From contig CAYWLR010000001.1 in NCBI GenBank assembly GCA_964459465.1, forward strand, positions 62,001-126,000: 64,000 nt of DNA. The letters run 5' to 3'. The notes under the pieces are model-generated. The model had not been told where the DNA came from and made no database searches. It saw nothing but the letters and a program-made list of their open reading frames with translations. Each line of letters starts with the position of its first letter. Within the stretch, counting starts at the first letter, position 1. The position numbers and the translations under genes were made by a program. This document shows, piece after piece, positions 26,771 through 36,015 of the stretch. The stretch is from CALAMC01 sp964459465. Lineage in GTDB: Bacteria > Zixibacteria > MSB-5A5 > GN15 > PGXB01.

Positions 26771-27607
26771 ATGCTCTGCTACTTTGTTTCTGACATACAC
26801 GGTTCGACGGCCCGGTATAACAAGCTGTTTGCCGAAATCGAAAGAGAAAGGCCGCAGGCCGTTTTCTTCGGGGGCGACTTATTGCCCCACCGATATATAT
26901 CACGAAATGTCGGCCAGGATTTCCTTAAAGATTTTCTCTTGGGCGAGTTCCGGAAATCAAAGGCGAACATGGGCGACAAATACCCCCGCGTCTTTCTCAT
27001 CATGGGCAATGACGACGTCCGTCAGGCCGAAGCGGTATTCATTGACGCCCAAGAAGAGGGACTCTGGGAATATCTTCATCTCAGGAAATCGGCCCTCGAT
27101 AAGCACGCCGTTTACGGGTATACCAATGTCACGCCGACCCCGTTTCGGCTTAAGGATTGGGAGCGTTATGACATTGATTTTACGCTTCGGGATGGCTCAC
27201 TGGCCCCGGAAACGGGAGTTCATACCACTCTGGTGAACATCGATGAAATAAAAACACGAACCATAGCCGATGATTTGCATGATTTGACCGACGATGATGA
27301 TTTGAGTCAGGCCATTCTGATGATTCACACCCCGCCTTATAAGACTAATCTTGACCGTCTCGGCTGGCCGGGTATTCCGGAAGAAAACAGGCACGTCGGA
27401 AGTGTCGCCTTACGACGGCTCATTGAAAAACGTCAGCCGCTGATTGTGCTATGCGGACATATTCATGAATCGCCGGCGGTAACGGGGTCTTGGAAAGATA
27501 AAATAGGCGGCACATTGTGCCTTTCCGCCGCCCATGATGGCCCCGAGCTGGCACTGGTTAGATTTGACCCGACCGACCCGGACTCGGCTGTCCGCAAATT
27601 ACTATAA
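26771..27607 (+). CDS. Calcineurin-like metallophosphoesterase
   Basis: A 278-residue cytosolic phosphoesterase with the full metal-binding set: SDIHG at the N-terminus, GGD (about residue 35), GNDD (about 78), a histidine in MIHTPP and GHIHE near the C-terminus. These bind two metal ions for phosphoester cleavage. No signal peptide. No good ribosome site precedes the ATG. It sits alone between two terminators, so neighbours give no clue to the substrate, which could be a phosphoprotein, cyclic nucleotide or nucleotide. Confidence 0.9.
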   Translation: MLCYFVSDIHGSTARYNKLFAEIERERPQAVFFGGDLLPHRYISRNVGQDFLKDFLLGEFRKSKANMGDKYPRVFLIMGNDDVRQAEAVFIDAQEEGLWEYLHLRKSALDKHAVYGYTNVTPTPFRLKDWERYDIDFTLRDGSLAPETGVHTTLVNIDEIKTRTIADDLHDLTDDDDLSQAILMIHTPPYKTNLDRLGWPGIPEENRHVGSVALRRLIEKRQPLIVLCGHIHESPAVTGSWKDKIGGTLCLSAAHDGPELALVRFDPTDPDSAVRKLL

Positions 27608-27653
27608 TATTGTCATTGATATTCGGATTTTCTGATAATTTCTATATTCTGCG

Positions 27654-27692
27654 GTTCGATGGGGTCTTTTCTTCTTTTTCCCCGAACTTTTT
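27654..27692 (+). terminator. Probable terminator after the metallophosphoesterase
   Basis: GTTCG and GGGG (27654-27664) pair with CCCC and CGAAC (27680-27687) around a pyrimidine-rich loop, and five T follow. Confidence 0.5.
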
Positions 27693-27788
27693 GCTTTTTA
27701 AACGATTTTATGATATGTTAAAATTGAGTATGTATGCGAAATTCATAGTTTGGGAAAATAACCGCCATTTATAAATACCGGGTTTTTT

Positions 27789-29465
27789 ATGAAAAATAAA
27801 CTGCGCTTTGATATAGCCGAAAAGCCCATAACCTATGCCGGCTTATACGAAGAATTCGTCTTCGATGACGACCGTCTGATCGAGTTCAATCACCGCCATC
27901 GCGACGCTCTGGCCAATTATAACCTGACCCTTGATGCCTGTACGATTATAACCATGAGCCGCGATATCAATAAAAAATCCAACTTAGGTGCCTTAAGGAA
28001 TAGGAAGTTGCGCCAATCGGTCATTTTGGCGGCGGGATTGTCGGCCATCGCCGTGGGGCTTAACGGTCGTGGCAGTCTTAATAAAATCCCCAAAGATAAA
28101 CAGACCAAAGACCTGATTAATCAACTTAAGCGGGTTAACGACCGAAACGCCGCCCAGGTTATGTCGGAAGTTTTGCAGTCGACAACGGAAAAGCTCCCGG
28201 TCGGAGAAGAAGCGCTGATTGAATCAACCATAACCGAGGGGGCTCGTCCCAAACCGGGCAAGGAACCGGGTGGTAATCCGACCATCGCCGTCGGGGCGGT
28301 ATTCGGTAAGGAAGACCACCAGGCCCAGTATGGCCTGACCATGCCAACCAATGTTTCATTGTTGTCGATGGGTAGCGATGTTGTCGAAGGGACGACTAAA
28401 TCGGTTATGGGAATACACTCGTCCATGACGGCCCTTTTTGTCACCGAATCTGGTGTCAAGCGGCATTTGCCGGATATATATGTCCAGCGCTGGGCCAGCG
28501 GCGCCTGGTTCGGCGATTTTAATCCCCGCGAAGTTGATGTTCTGGAGGCGGCGAATATTATCGCGAAATCCTACGGACTGAACAATCCCAAAAAACTAAG
28601 CGCCTTTTTCCTCGACCGTAACCGGCATTATCCGGCGATGGATCGTCTGAATAAGGCCGGGATTTCGACGCCGTATGACCAGGACGGCGATCTGTTGCCG
28701 CTATTTTTATGCGGTCTGTGCGGCATCGTCTTTCCGGATGGACGCAATTTGAATTCCATGATTGGTGAAATAGGCGGCTCGGCCGAATGGGCCATCGGAG
28801 TTCTGCCGCTCGTATGGCGCGGCGGACAGGCCATCGGGATGCTCACCAGCCAGTCCAGTTTGACCAACAAAAACCTCACAGCCGAAGAAAAATGGAAGGA
28901 GCGCTTTCATTTCACCGAGGAAGAATTCATCATGATTCAGGACGCCCGTTTCGAACGCAAGCCGTACTTCACCATATCCGATATTGTTGAAAACCCGTTT
29001 GCCGGCGGCATCAGCGCCTTCGGAGCCATCACCGACAATTGCTTCATTCCGTTTATCAAAGGCGTCGAAGGTGATTTCGAAAATAACCGGGTAATCGTCA
29101 ATGTTCTGGTCATCAATTCGCTGGGGATGGTGGAATGCTGGCGGCTGGTTTTCAAAGCCAATCAGGGCCTTATCCATTCTATTAGCCTGATGACTTCGCC
29201 CAAAGAACGACTTCGGGGTAAGACGGGCAAGGAACTGGAAAAAACCATTGCCAAAATGCTGGCGGACCCGCATGAGCGGCAACGCTTCCGTATATTTTTC
29301 AACAACGAATATTATCCGGCTATCATTCCTGTCCGCGACAAAATGGTCCTGCTGCATAAGGCCGTGCACGGTTTGATTAAACGCAAGGCTCTTATGGAAT
29401 ACAATCAGGGTATAATTGACGCCACCGAAAAACTCGCCCATGAATGGTTTATAAATTCGGATTGA
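27789..29465 (+). CDS. Divergent GlpX-like (class II fructose-bisphosphatase fold) protein
   Basis: A 558-residue cytosolic protein not obvious at first sight. Several blocks match class II fructose-1,6-bisphosphatase in order. SDVVEGTT (Asp197, Glu200, Thr202) corresponds to the metal motif DPIDGTT. FFLDRNRHYPAMDRLNKAG followed by DQDGDLLPL corresponds to LDRxRH...DGDV. GEIGGSAEWAI (Glu333) corresponds to GxGGAPEG. A late GAITDNCFIPFIKG resembles the GVTDGDLLKGV segment. Family members are about 330 residues, so this one carries long N-terminal and C-terminal additions, and the block for GEGExDEAP is poorly conserved. It may be a phosphatase with an altered sugar substrate. No neighbouring gluconeogenic genes are seen. 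Confidence 0.7.
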   Translation: MKNKLRFDIAEKPITYAGLYEEFVFDDDRLIEFNHRHRDALANYNLTLDACTIITMSRDINKKSNLGALRNRKLRQSVILAAGLSAIAVGLNGRGSLNKIPKDKQTKDLINQLKRVNDRNAAQVMSEVLQSTTEKLPVGEEALIESTITEGARPKPGKEPGGNPTIAVGAVFGKEDHQAQYGLTMPTNVSLLSMGSDVVEGTTKSVMGIHSSMTALFVTESGVKRHLPDIYVQRWASGAWFGDFNPREVDVLEAANIIAKSYGLNNPKKLSAFFLDRNRHYPAMDRLNKAGISTPYDQDGDLLPLFLCGLCGIVFPDGRNLNSMIGEIGGSAEWAIGVLPLVWRGGQAIGMLTSQSSLTNKNLTAEEKWKERFHFTEEEFIMIQDARFERKPYFTISDIVENPFAGGISAFGAITDNCFIPFIKGVEGDFENNRVIVNVLVINSLGMVECWRLVFKANQGLIHSISLMTSPKERLRGKTGKELEKTIAKMLADPHERQRFRIFFNNEYYPAIIPVRDKMVLLHKAVHGLIKRKALMEYNQGIIDATEKLAHEWFINSD

Positions 29466-29515
29466 CCCGGCATTTATCTTGAGAGCGGACTGCAACCGTA
29501 TTATATTACCTCATC

Positions 29516-31384
29516 ATGGGTAATATTTTGGCCAGAACAAACGATGCAAATCGCAAGCCGATTCTCGCGGCCCTGCTGGCCTTGGCAATTGTATTATTCG
29601 GACTACTGTCTTATCATTTTCAATTCGTTCAGGATGACGCCTATATCTCGTTTCGTTACGCAGAAAATTTAATAAATGGCCACGGGCTGGTTTTCAATGT
29701 GGGCGAACGGGTGGAGGGATATACCAATTTTCTCTGGATTATCGGACTGGTTGTATTTAAGAAATTAGTCAATTCTAACTATATCCTGACCGCCCGCATT
29801 TTCGGATTTGTTTCCGGGGCAGCACTTTTCCTCATCACCATGTTTCTGATTTATCGGCATGACAATGACAAAGCCGTCGTTCATACGATTTATGCCTTTA
29901 TACTGCTGTTGGCCTGCGCCGCTATACCTTACTGGTCGGTATCGGGACTGGAGACGGCCGCCTTTGCGTTCATGGCACTGGCGGCCATGACGGCCGAGCT
30001 GTTTAAGCCGAGATTGACGGCGGTCATGATTGTTGTGGCAACCCTGCTTCGCCCCGATGGGATTGTTATCTTTGTGGTAATTCTCTTGCACCGCCTGCTA
30101 TCCGACCGGCAAAATGCCCTGAATCTGATAATGGTTTATGTCATTCTATTATTGCCCTTTGCCATATTCAAAGTGCTGTATTACGGGTCACTTCTGCCAA
30201 ATACATTTTATGCCAAAAGTGGTCTCGGTTGGCCTTATGTCGAAGCAGGCTGGAATTATGCCATGTACTTTTTTAAAACCGTCGGGGTCTATGGTTCAAT
30301 ATTGATTCCAGTAGCTCTGGCCATACCCGCCTTGTGGCGCATATATCGTCCGTTGTATCTGTTCATAATTATTTACAGCCTGTATATCGTGTTGGTCGGC
30401 GGCGACGTTCTTAAAGTGTATCGTTTCTTTGTTCCGGTCATCCCGGTTTTGTTTTTACTCTTTATCATTTCGCTGGATTTTGCCCTTGAGAAAGTTATTG
30501 ACAGATTTGATATGAAAATACGAAGGAAAAGTCTTATCCTGACGCCTTTGGTTTTGATTTTTGCTACGGCTTCGTATCTGCTGGCCGGGAATCACGTCAA
30601 TACTTTTCTGGCCAATGAACGCGCTTTCACATCCAAGATGCACTTCGCGGCCGATATGATAAAGCGCTATATGGGTCCGTCATTTTCGATCGCCGCCAGT
30701 ACTATCGGTGTCCTCGGATATGAACTGCCGGGTCACCGGCTGATCGATATGGTGGGCTTAACCGATTCATATATCGCCCGCCACGGAGAGTATATCCCCG
30801 GACTGGAATCGACGTGGAAAGAGAGGCGTTATAATTCGCGTTATGTTCTGGAGCAGCAACCCGATGTCATTATATTCTCGACCAACGATAAACCGTCGGC
30901 CCCGGCCGAGAGGGCGTTATTTTTGCATTCCGAATTCCGAAAAAATTATGTAGTCAGCGGTTTTCACCGTAACCAGGGCCAGCGCTGGACCAATTTTTTT
31001 ATGAAGAATGATGACTATGATGCCGATCGGGATAATCTGCTTTCCGAGGCCGGATTCGTGAATATATTACATGATGCATTGACGAAGCTATCTGAAGGGA
31101 ACCACGAAACGGCCCTGGAACTCTTCGCCGAGGCCGCCGCGAAACTCCCGCCCGATGAATACGCGTTCCTGCATTATTACCGGGGCGAATGTTTATACCG
31201 TATGGAGCAATCCGGCCCGGCCCGACAGTTTTTCGAAAGCGCCTTGGCGGCATATCCTGATGATTGCCGCCCCCGCTGGCGGTTGGGACAGCTGGCCGCC
31301 CGCGAAGGTGATACCGCCACGGTCAATCGCCTTACCGGTGAAATTAAAAAACTTCAACCCTGGCTGCTTGATTTCAGCCGATAA
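29516..31384 (+). CDS. GT-C family membrane glycosyltransferase with TPR-like tail
   Basis: A 622-residue polytopic protein with about nine hydrophobic helices in the first 370 residues. The first external loop has the acidic catalytic-type motif QDDAYISFRYAENL and the signature VFNVGERVEGYTNFLW, typical of GT-C enzymes that use polyprenyl-phosphate sugars (AftB and related). A soluble part contains GVLGYELPGHRLIDMVGLTD. The last about 100 residues show two helical repeats resembling TPRs. First gene of a three-gene operon (16 bases to the next gene). Probably adds a sugar to lipid, glycan or protein at the outer face of the inner membrane. Confidence 0.85.
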   Translation: MGNILARTNDANRKPILAALLALAIVLFGLLSYHFQFVQDDAYISFRYAENLINGHGLVFNVGERVEGYTNFLWIIGLVVFKKLVNSNYILTARIFGFVSGAALFLITMFLIYRHDNDKAVVHTIYAFILLLACAAIPYWSVSGLETAAFAFMALAAMTAELFKPRLTAVMIVVATLLRPDGIVIFVVILLHRLLSDRQNALNLIMVYVILLLPFAIFKVLYYGSLLPNTFYAKSGLGWPYVEAGWNYAMYFFKTVGVYGSILIPVALAIPALWRIYRPLYLFIIIYSLYIVLVGGDVLKVYRFFVPVIPVLFLLFIISLDFALEKVIDRFDMKIRRKSLILTPLVLIFATASYLLAGNHVNTFLANERAFTSKMHFAADMIKRYMGPSFSIAASTIGVLGYELPGHRLIDMVGLTDSYIARHGEYIPGLESTWKERRYNSRYVLEQQPDVIIFSTNDKPSAPAERALFLHSEFRKNYVVSGFHRNQGQRWTNFFMKNDDYDADRDNLLSEAGFVNILHDALTKLSEGNHETALELFAEAAAKLPPDEYAFLHYYRGECLYRMEQSGPARQFFESALAAYPDDCRPRWRLGQLAAREGDTATVNRLTGEIKKLQPWLLDFSR

Positions 31385-31399
31385 GCACAGGCAAGTCTG

Positions 31400-31942
31400 A
31401 TGGCCTACGGCAAAGAAAATATATTCCAATACCGCCTTAAAACGATTATAGCCGTCATGACAGCCGTGATCATCGCCGGGATTGCCATGGGCATTGTCTG
31501 GAGAAATATCGATGTCGGTCGCATGAAAAATCTCGATTATCGTATTTACTCCCAATACATACTGCACCGAACCGAATCTGACCCGGCCGTTTTACTAACC
31601 GCAGTGACGGAGCAATTGAAAAAGAATGAGATATTTGTAATCGATCGATGTCAGACCTCCCAAACACAGTGGGAGATACTCGGACACCCCGGACGAATAT
31701 GGCTGACCTCGGAATTTATCAGCAAAGTAACCGTGGTCGATACCGTGGCCATCGTTGAGGGCAGCGGACAGGGCCCGCAACGGATTCTCGTGGCTTATCT
31801 GGGATCGATAGAAACGGGGTCGAAAGAATATATGTTTTTATTCTTCCTGGCCGTTGCGGCCACACTGGCGGTGCTTGTCCGCAAAGAAGCCATCCCTCAT
31901 ATTTATGGCGGCAATCCAAAGCATGAGGATAATCGTCGATGA
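31400..31942 (+). CDS. Unrecognised bitopic membrane protein in glycosyltransferase operon
   Basis: A 180-residue protein not recognised by motif. It has two hydrophobic helices, one near residues 15-33 and one near 142-160. The roughly 110 residues between them are probably exposed on the periplasmic side and carry one central cysteine (DRCQTSQ). It overlaps the following glycosyltransferase gene by four bases (ATGA), so the two are translationally coupled. It could be an accessory subunit of the flanking GT-C enzymes. Confidence 0.75.
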   Translation: MAYGKENIFQYRLKTIIAVMTAVIIAGIAMGIVWRNIDVGRMKNLDYRIYSQYILHRTESDPAVLLTAVTEQLKKNEIFVIDRCQTSQTQWEILGHPGRIWLTSEFISKVTVVDTVAIVEGSGQGPQRILVAYLGSIETGSKEYMFLFFLAVAATLAVLVRKEAIPHIYGGNPKHEDNRR

Positions 31943-33291
31943 CCAGCCGTTTAAAGCGGATATTCGCCCTTGGGCGTTATGAATCATTTATTTTTATTCT
32001 GGCGGTAGCCCTTCGGTTGGCCTTTATGCTGATTATGATTGGCGATATCGGAAGCGACCACCTGATAGATAAGTACCCCGATCCGATCAAATACGTCCGG
32101 GCCGGAGATTATATCTTCGGCGGCGATGACGCCGGCAAAATTGATTTGTATCTCGTCGGTCCGGGCTATCCGATATTGCTGGGATTATGCAAAAACCTGA
32201 TTGGCCCAATCTACTGGCCGGTGATTTTATTTCAAATAATTTTAAGCGGCCTGACCTGCGTTCTTATATTTCGGCTGTCCAAATTGCTGCTCGAAAATGA
32301 ATACATCTCCGTTGGCGCGGGACTTTTATCGGCGCTGTCATTAACATCCATAACGCTGGCCAATGCCGTGACCTCCGAAACATTATTCGTATTTCTTGCG
32401 ACTATAACTCTTTATCTATATTTCAAAAGCCTGATGTCTGTGCGGTGGGCGCTGGCTGTTGGGGCCGGCATAGCCGGTGGCCTGGCCGTTCTCACCCGAT
32501 CCGTGTTCATGTTCTACCCGCTTATGCTTTTTGTCTTTGCCCTGCTATTTCCAGTTATTAACGGGATAGTTACGAGAAAAAGAATGATTCTCAACACCGT
32601 TGTCTGTTGTCTGATAATCGTCCTGATTTCCATCGGTTGGGGGTTGAGAAATTACCGGGCGCACGAGACTTTTACAATTTCCGCCACCGGCCTTCTGGCC
32701 GCCAAGACATACCTCACGGCCAAAGTTTTGATCGAGGGCGAACAACAGAAACCGGAACGAATGGTGGTGATAAGAGACTCGGTATTCCAGTCGGCTTTGC
32801 ATGATTTCGAAGCCGGCCATTACCGGGATAACCGGGATGAAAGCATTGATTTTATATATTCAACCTTTAAACGGTTTCCGGATTTGTTCATAAAGCAATA
32901 CTTGCGAATCGTGATGTACAATGTTACGGCGGTCTCCAGTCTGCAAAACGTGTTACTTCCATCATGGAAAGGCCTTTTCGAAACCCTCGATAATTATTTG
33001 CACCGGGGTTATGATAATCCCGCCTATTTTATGCTGTCGTTGGTTGGTTTTGCGATTTTATGGCGCAAAAGCCGCAGGATTGCCGTTATTTTATTATTAA
33101 ACGTCCTTTATTATGCCTTTTTGTCGGGTGTTACTTTCGGTCAGGGCTCAAGAATTTTCTATCCTGCCACAGTGACTCAAAGCATACTGATAGTTGCGGG
33201 AATTATTTTTCTGTTTGACCTGCTGCGTGCTTTAAAAACGCAATTCTTTATCGTCCCAAGAGTAATCCCTAAATCACGCTCAAAGTCTTAA
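31939..33291 (+). CDS. Dolichyl-phosphate-mannose-type (GT39/ArnT-like) glycosyltransferase
   Basis: A 450-residue polytopic protein of GT-C type. The first loop contains the acidic residues DKYPDPIKYVRAGDYIF and the segment YLVGPGYPILLGL. A repeated helix pattern follows, including TSITLANAVTSETLFVFLAT and GGLAVLTRSVFMFYP, which are typical of the PMT_2 family. Such enzymes move a sugar from a polyprenyl phosphate onto an acceptor outside the inner membrane. Last gene of the operon; the donor and acceptor are unknown. Confidence 0.83.
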   Translation: MTSRLKRIFALGRYESFIFILAVALRLAFMLIMIGDIGSDHLIDKYPDPIKYVRAGDYIFGGDDAGKIDLYLVGPGYPILLGLCKNLIGPIYWPVILFQIILSGLTCVLIFRLSKLLLENEYISVGAGLLSALSLTSITLANAVTSETLFVFLATITLYLYFKSLMSVRWALAVGAGIAGGLAVLTRSVFMFYPLMLFVFALLFPVINGIVTRKRMILNTVVCCLIIVLISIGWGLRNYRAHETFTISATGLLAAKTYLTAKVLIEGEQQKPERMVVIRDSVFQSALHDFEAGHYRDNRDESIDFIYSTFKRFPDLFIKQYLRIVMYNVTAVSSLQNVLLPSWKGLFETLDNYLHRGYDNPAYFMLSLVGFAILWRKSRRIAVILLLNVLYYAFLSGVTFGQGSRIFYPATVTQSILIVAGIIFLFDLLRALKTQFFIVPRVIPKSRSKS

Positions 33292-33420
33292 CGTGAAGAT
33301 AAACAAATTTTGCAACTTAGCATTTTAAATTAAGTAATATATTATAATTAGGGTTCCGACAGAATTGTATTTGGATGGAGAACTGCAATCGGCGTCTATA
33401 TAAATGAAAGAAAAATCGTT

Positions 33421-34683
33421 ATGAAAAAAATCATCATAATTGGTGCGATTATTATTGTCATTTTTGGTGGATATTTCGGGGTCAATGCCTTTTTCACCGT
33501 TTCGCAGACAATTCCGACCGCCCTTGTCAGCAAGGGCCGGTTTGTCATTCCTTTGGTTGCCAACGGCAGCGTTGATGCCAAACGAGCCTTCACCATAACT
33601 GCGCCGCGCATGCGCGGTCTGCAGATAACTTGGCTGGCCCCCGAAGGTTCCATGGTCTCGCAGGGCGATACCGTCATCCGGTTCGACGCCACCCAGCAGC
33701 TGTCGGATTTGGCCGAACATGAATCTTCCCTGAAAATAGCCCAGCAGACCCTGGAACGGGCGAAGAAGGAATATGATATACAGGAAAAACAGCTCAATCT
33801 TGATTTGAAAAGAGCCCAGCGCAATTATGATGAGAAAAAGCATGAGGCCCCCAAGCTGGCCGAAGAAGCCCGCATCGAACTGGAACTGGCCGAGCTTAAC
33901 ATCAAGGCCAAACTGGAGCAATATCAGGCCGACGTTTCCAAGTCTGAGCTGGAAGTCCAGAGAGCCAAAGACAAGGTCGAGATGGCCCGCAAAGAATATG
34001 AACAGACAATTGTCAAAGCGCCACTGCCCGGGATGATCGTTTACCTGGAAATATGGAAAGGCAGTTCGATGGACAAGGTCCAGGAAGGCGACTCGCCCTG
34101 GCCCGGACAGGGACTGATAAAAATACCCGACCTGTCCGATATGGTTGTGGATGCAACCGTGTCCGAAGTTGATGCCAGCAAGGTCGATTCGGGGCAGGCT
34201 GTCATCGTTACTCTTGACGCGCATCCCGAAAAAGAATACCGCGGGACCGTCACCAGTAAAAGCACTCTGGCCCGACGTAAGGAATCCGGATCCAAAATCA
34301 ACGTCTTCGACGTTGTCGTGGCGATCAATAACCATGACGAAAATGTCAAGCCCGGCATGTCGGCGTCGTGCAAAATAATAATCGATGAAATCCCCGATGT
34401 CGTCTATGCGCCATTGGAATCGGTTTTTGAAAAGGACGGCGAAGTGGTTGTTTTTCTGGAAAGCAAAAAGAAAGTCCCGGTCGAAGTCGGCCGTCGCAAT
34501 GATATGTCCATTGAAATAGTCTCCGGACTGGAAGGCGGAGAAAAGGTCTGCCTGGTTGACCCGACTCTGGATGAGACAACTCTGCCCGGAGACAAAGCCT
34601 CAGAACCGGAATTGAATAAAGGCCGTCAATTGCCGCCATCCAACGGAGCTTCTTCCGGAGGCCGCCGAGGGGCTACTCGCTGA
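33421..34683 (+). CDS. MacA/HlyD-type periplasmic adaptor
   Basis: Membrane-fusion protein of 420 residues. An N-terminal membrane anchor (about 4-23) is followed by a lipoyl half-motif, a long coiled-coil hairpin (about 95-195, rich in Glu/Lys/Ala), and the second lipoyl half (IVKAPLPGMIVYLE). Beta-barrel and membrane-proximal domains complete it. It bridges an inner-membrane transporter and a TolC channel. Its stop overlaps the permease start by one base. The C-terminal tail is Gly/Arg/Ser-rich. The substrate of the system is unknown. Confidence 0.9.
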   Translation: MKKIIIIGAIIIVIFGGYFGVNAFFTVSQTIPTALVSKGRFVIPLVANGSVDAKRAFTITAPRMRGLQITWLAPEGSMVSQGDTVIRFDATQQLSDLAEHESSLKIAQQTLERAKKEYDIQEKQLNLDLKRAQRNYDEKKHEAPKLAEEARIELELAELNIKAKLEQYQADVSKSELEVQRAKDKVEMARKEYEQTIVKAPLPGMIVYLEIWKGSSMDKVQEGDSPWPGQGLIKIPDLSDMVVDATVSEVDASKVDSGQAVIVTLDAHPEKEYRGTVTSKSTLARRKESGSKINVFDVVVAINNHDENVKPGMSASCKIIIDEIPDVVYAPLESVFEKDGEVVVFLESKKKVPVEVGRRNDMSIEIVSGLEGGEKVCLVDPTLDETTLPGDKASEPELNKGRQLPPSNGASSGGRRGATR

Positions 34684-35987
34684 TGAACGAATCCTTTTTA
34701 TTCCGGGTATCTTTCGAAGCTTTGGGAGCTCATAAGCTGCGTACCCTTCTAACCATGCTGGGTGTCATCATCGGCGTGGCGGCGGTGGTGTCCATGCTGT
34801 CCATCGGCGAGGGGGCCAAACAGGAAGCTCTCGAGCAGATTTCGATTCTGGGTATCAATAATATTATCGTCAATGCCAAAACGCCGGCGACCAGTGAAAA
34901 TTCCAACATCTCTCTGCAGCGATCCCAAGGGCTAAGCCTGGCCGATGCCGAAAATATCGCTCGGTTTTCCGAATTGGTTGCGAACGTCGTCCCGCAAAGA
35001 TATGAACCGATCTCGGCCGTGTCCTATTTCGGTCAAAGCGCCCCGGTCAGGGTCGTCGCCACAACGCCCAATTTCATGCTCTCGTCATCGATTGACGTCG
35101 AAAACGGGCGTTTTATCAGCGATCGGGACATAGCTGATTTTTCACAGGTGTGCGTTCTCGGGGCCAAAGCCAAACGCGGCTTGTTTGCCTTCGACAATCC
35201 CATCGGCAAAAGCATCCGCATCGGCGAACTCGATTTTACCGTTATCGGAGTTATGACCGACAAGTATATCGGCCGGGGCAAAGTCGAAGGACTGGAACTG
35301 AAAAATCTCAACGAGGACGTTTATATCCCGCTGACGACGGCGCAAAAAAAACTGCCCCGCGAAGTCCAGCAAAGTTTCGGCGGCACGGTCATTATAATCG
35401 GCGGCTCGTTTTCCGGAGAAGAAAAGGAATACAATACTCCGGAACTGGACCAGTTGACCATATCGGTATCGGACCTGGAACTCGTGCCGGCTGTTTCCCG
35501 GCTGGTGGAGCGTATTCTTCAAAGGCGTCACAACAACGTCGCTGATTTCGAAATTGTCGTTCCGGAGTCACTTTTGCGGCAGTCGCAAAAAACCCAGCAG
35601 ATATTTAACATTGTCATGGGGGCCATCGCCGGCTTATCGCTTTTGGTAGGAGGTATCGGTATCATGAATATCATGCTCGCCTCGGTTCTGGAACGAACCC
35701 GCGAAATCGGCGTCCGCCGCGCGGTCGGCGCCAAAAGGCTGGACATCATGCGTCAGTTCTTAATCGAAGCGGTGACTATTTGCATGATCGGCTGTACCAT
35801 CGGTATTCTGCTGGGGCTGGTGATATCGAAGGGCATAAGTTTTTACGCCGGCTGGCCGACCATCGTCTCGATGTTTTCGATTTTCCTTGCCGTGACCGTC
35901 TCGACCGCAGTCGGGATCGTTTTCGGTATGCTACCGGCGCGCAAAGCCGCCCAGCTCGACGTGATCGAATCGCTGCGTTATGAATAA
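34683..35987 (+). CDS. MacB-type ABC transporter permease (FtsX fold, no ATPase domain)
   Basis: A 434-residue permease with the MacB layout. One N-terminal helix ends in TLLTMLGVIIGVAAVVSMLSIGEGAKQ, followed by a large periplasmic MacB_PCD domain. Three helices form the FtsX domain at the C-terminus, including the conserved MNIMLASVLERTREIGVRRAVGAK and the ending LDVIESLRYE. In MacB the ATPase is fused at the N-terminus; it is missing here, and no separate LolD/MacB ATPase gene is found in this operon. The ATPase must be supplied from elsewhere. Likely exports a peptide, lipoprotein or lipid with the adaptor and TolC gene. Confidence 0.9.
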   Translation: MNESFLFRVSFEALGAHKLRTLLTMLGVIIGVAAVVSMLSIGEGAKQEALEQISILGINNIIVNAKTPATSENSNISLQRSQGLSLADAENIARFSELVANVVPQRYEPISAVSYFGQSAPVRVVATTPNFMLSSSIDVENGRFISDRDIADFSQVCVLGAKAKRGLFAFDNPIGKSIRIGELDFTVIGVMTDKYIGRGKVEGLELKNLNEDVYIPLTTAQKKLPREVQQSFGGTVIIIGGSFSGEEKEYNTPELDQLTISVSDLELVPAVSRLVERILQRRHNNVADFEIVVPESLLRQSQKTQQIFNIVMGAIAGLSLLVGGIGIMNIMLASVLERTREIGVRRAVGAKRLDIMRQFLIEAVTICMIGCTIGILLGLVISKGISFYAGWPTIVSMFSIFLAVTVSTAVGIVFGMLPARKAAQLDVIESLRYE

Positions 35988-36015
35988 AACCGTAAATTGG
36001 ATTATAGAGGTATTT

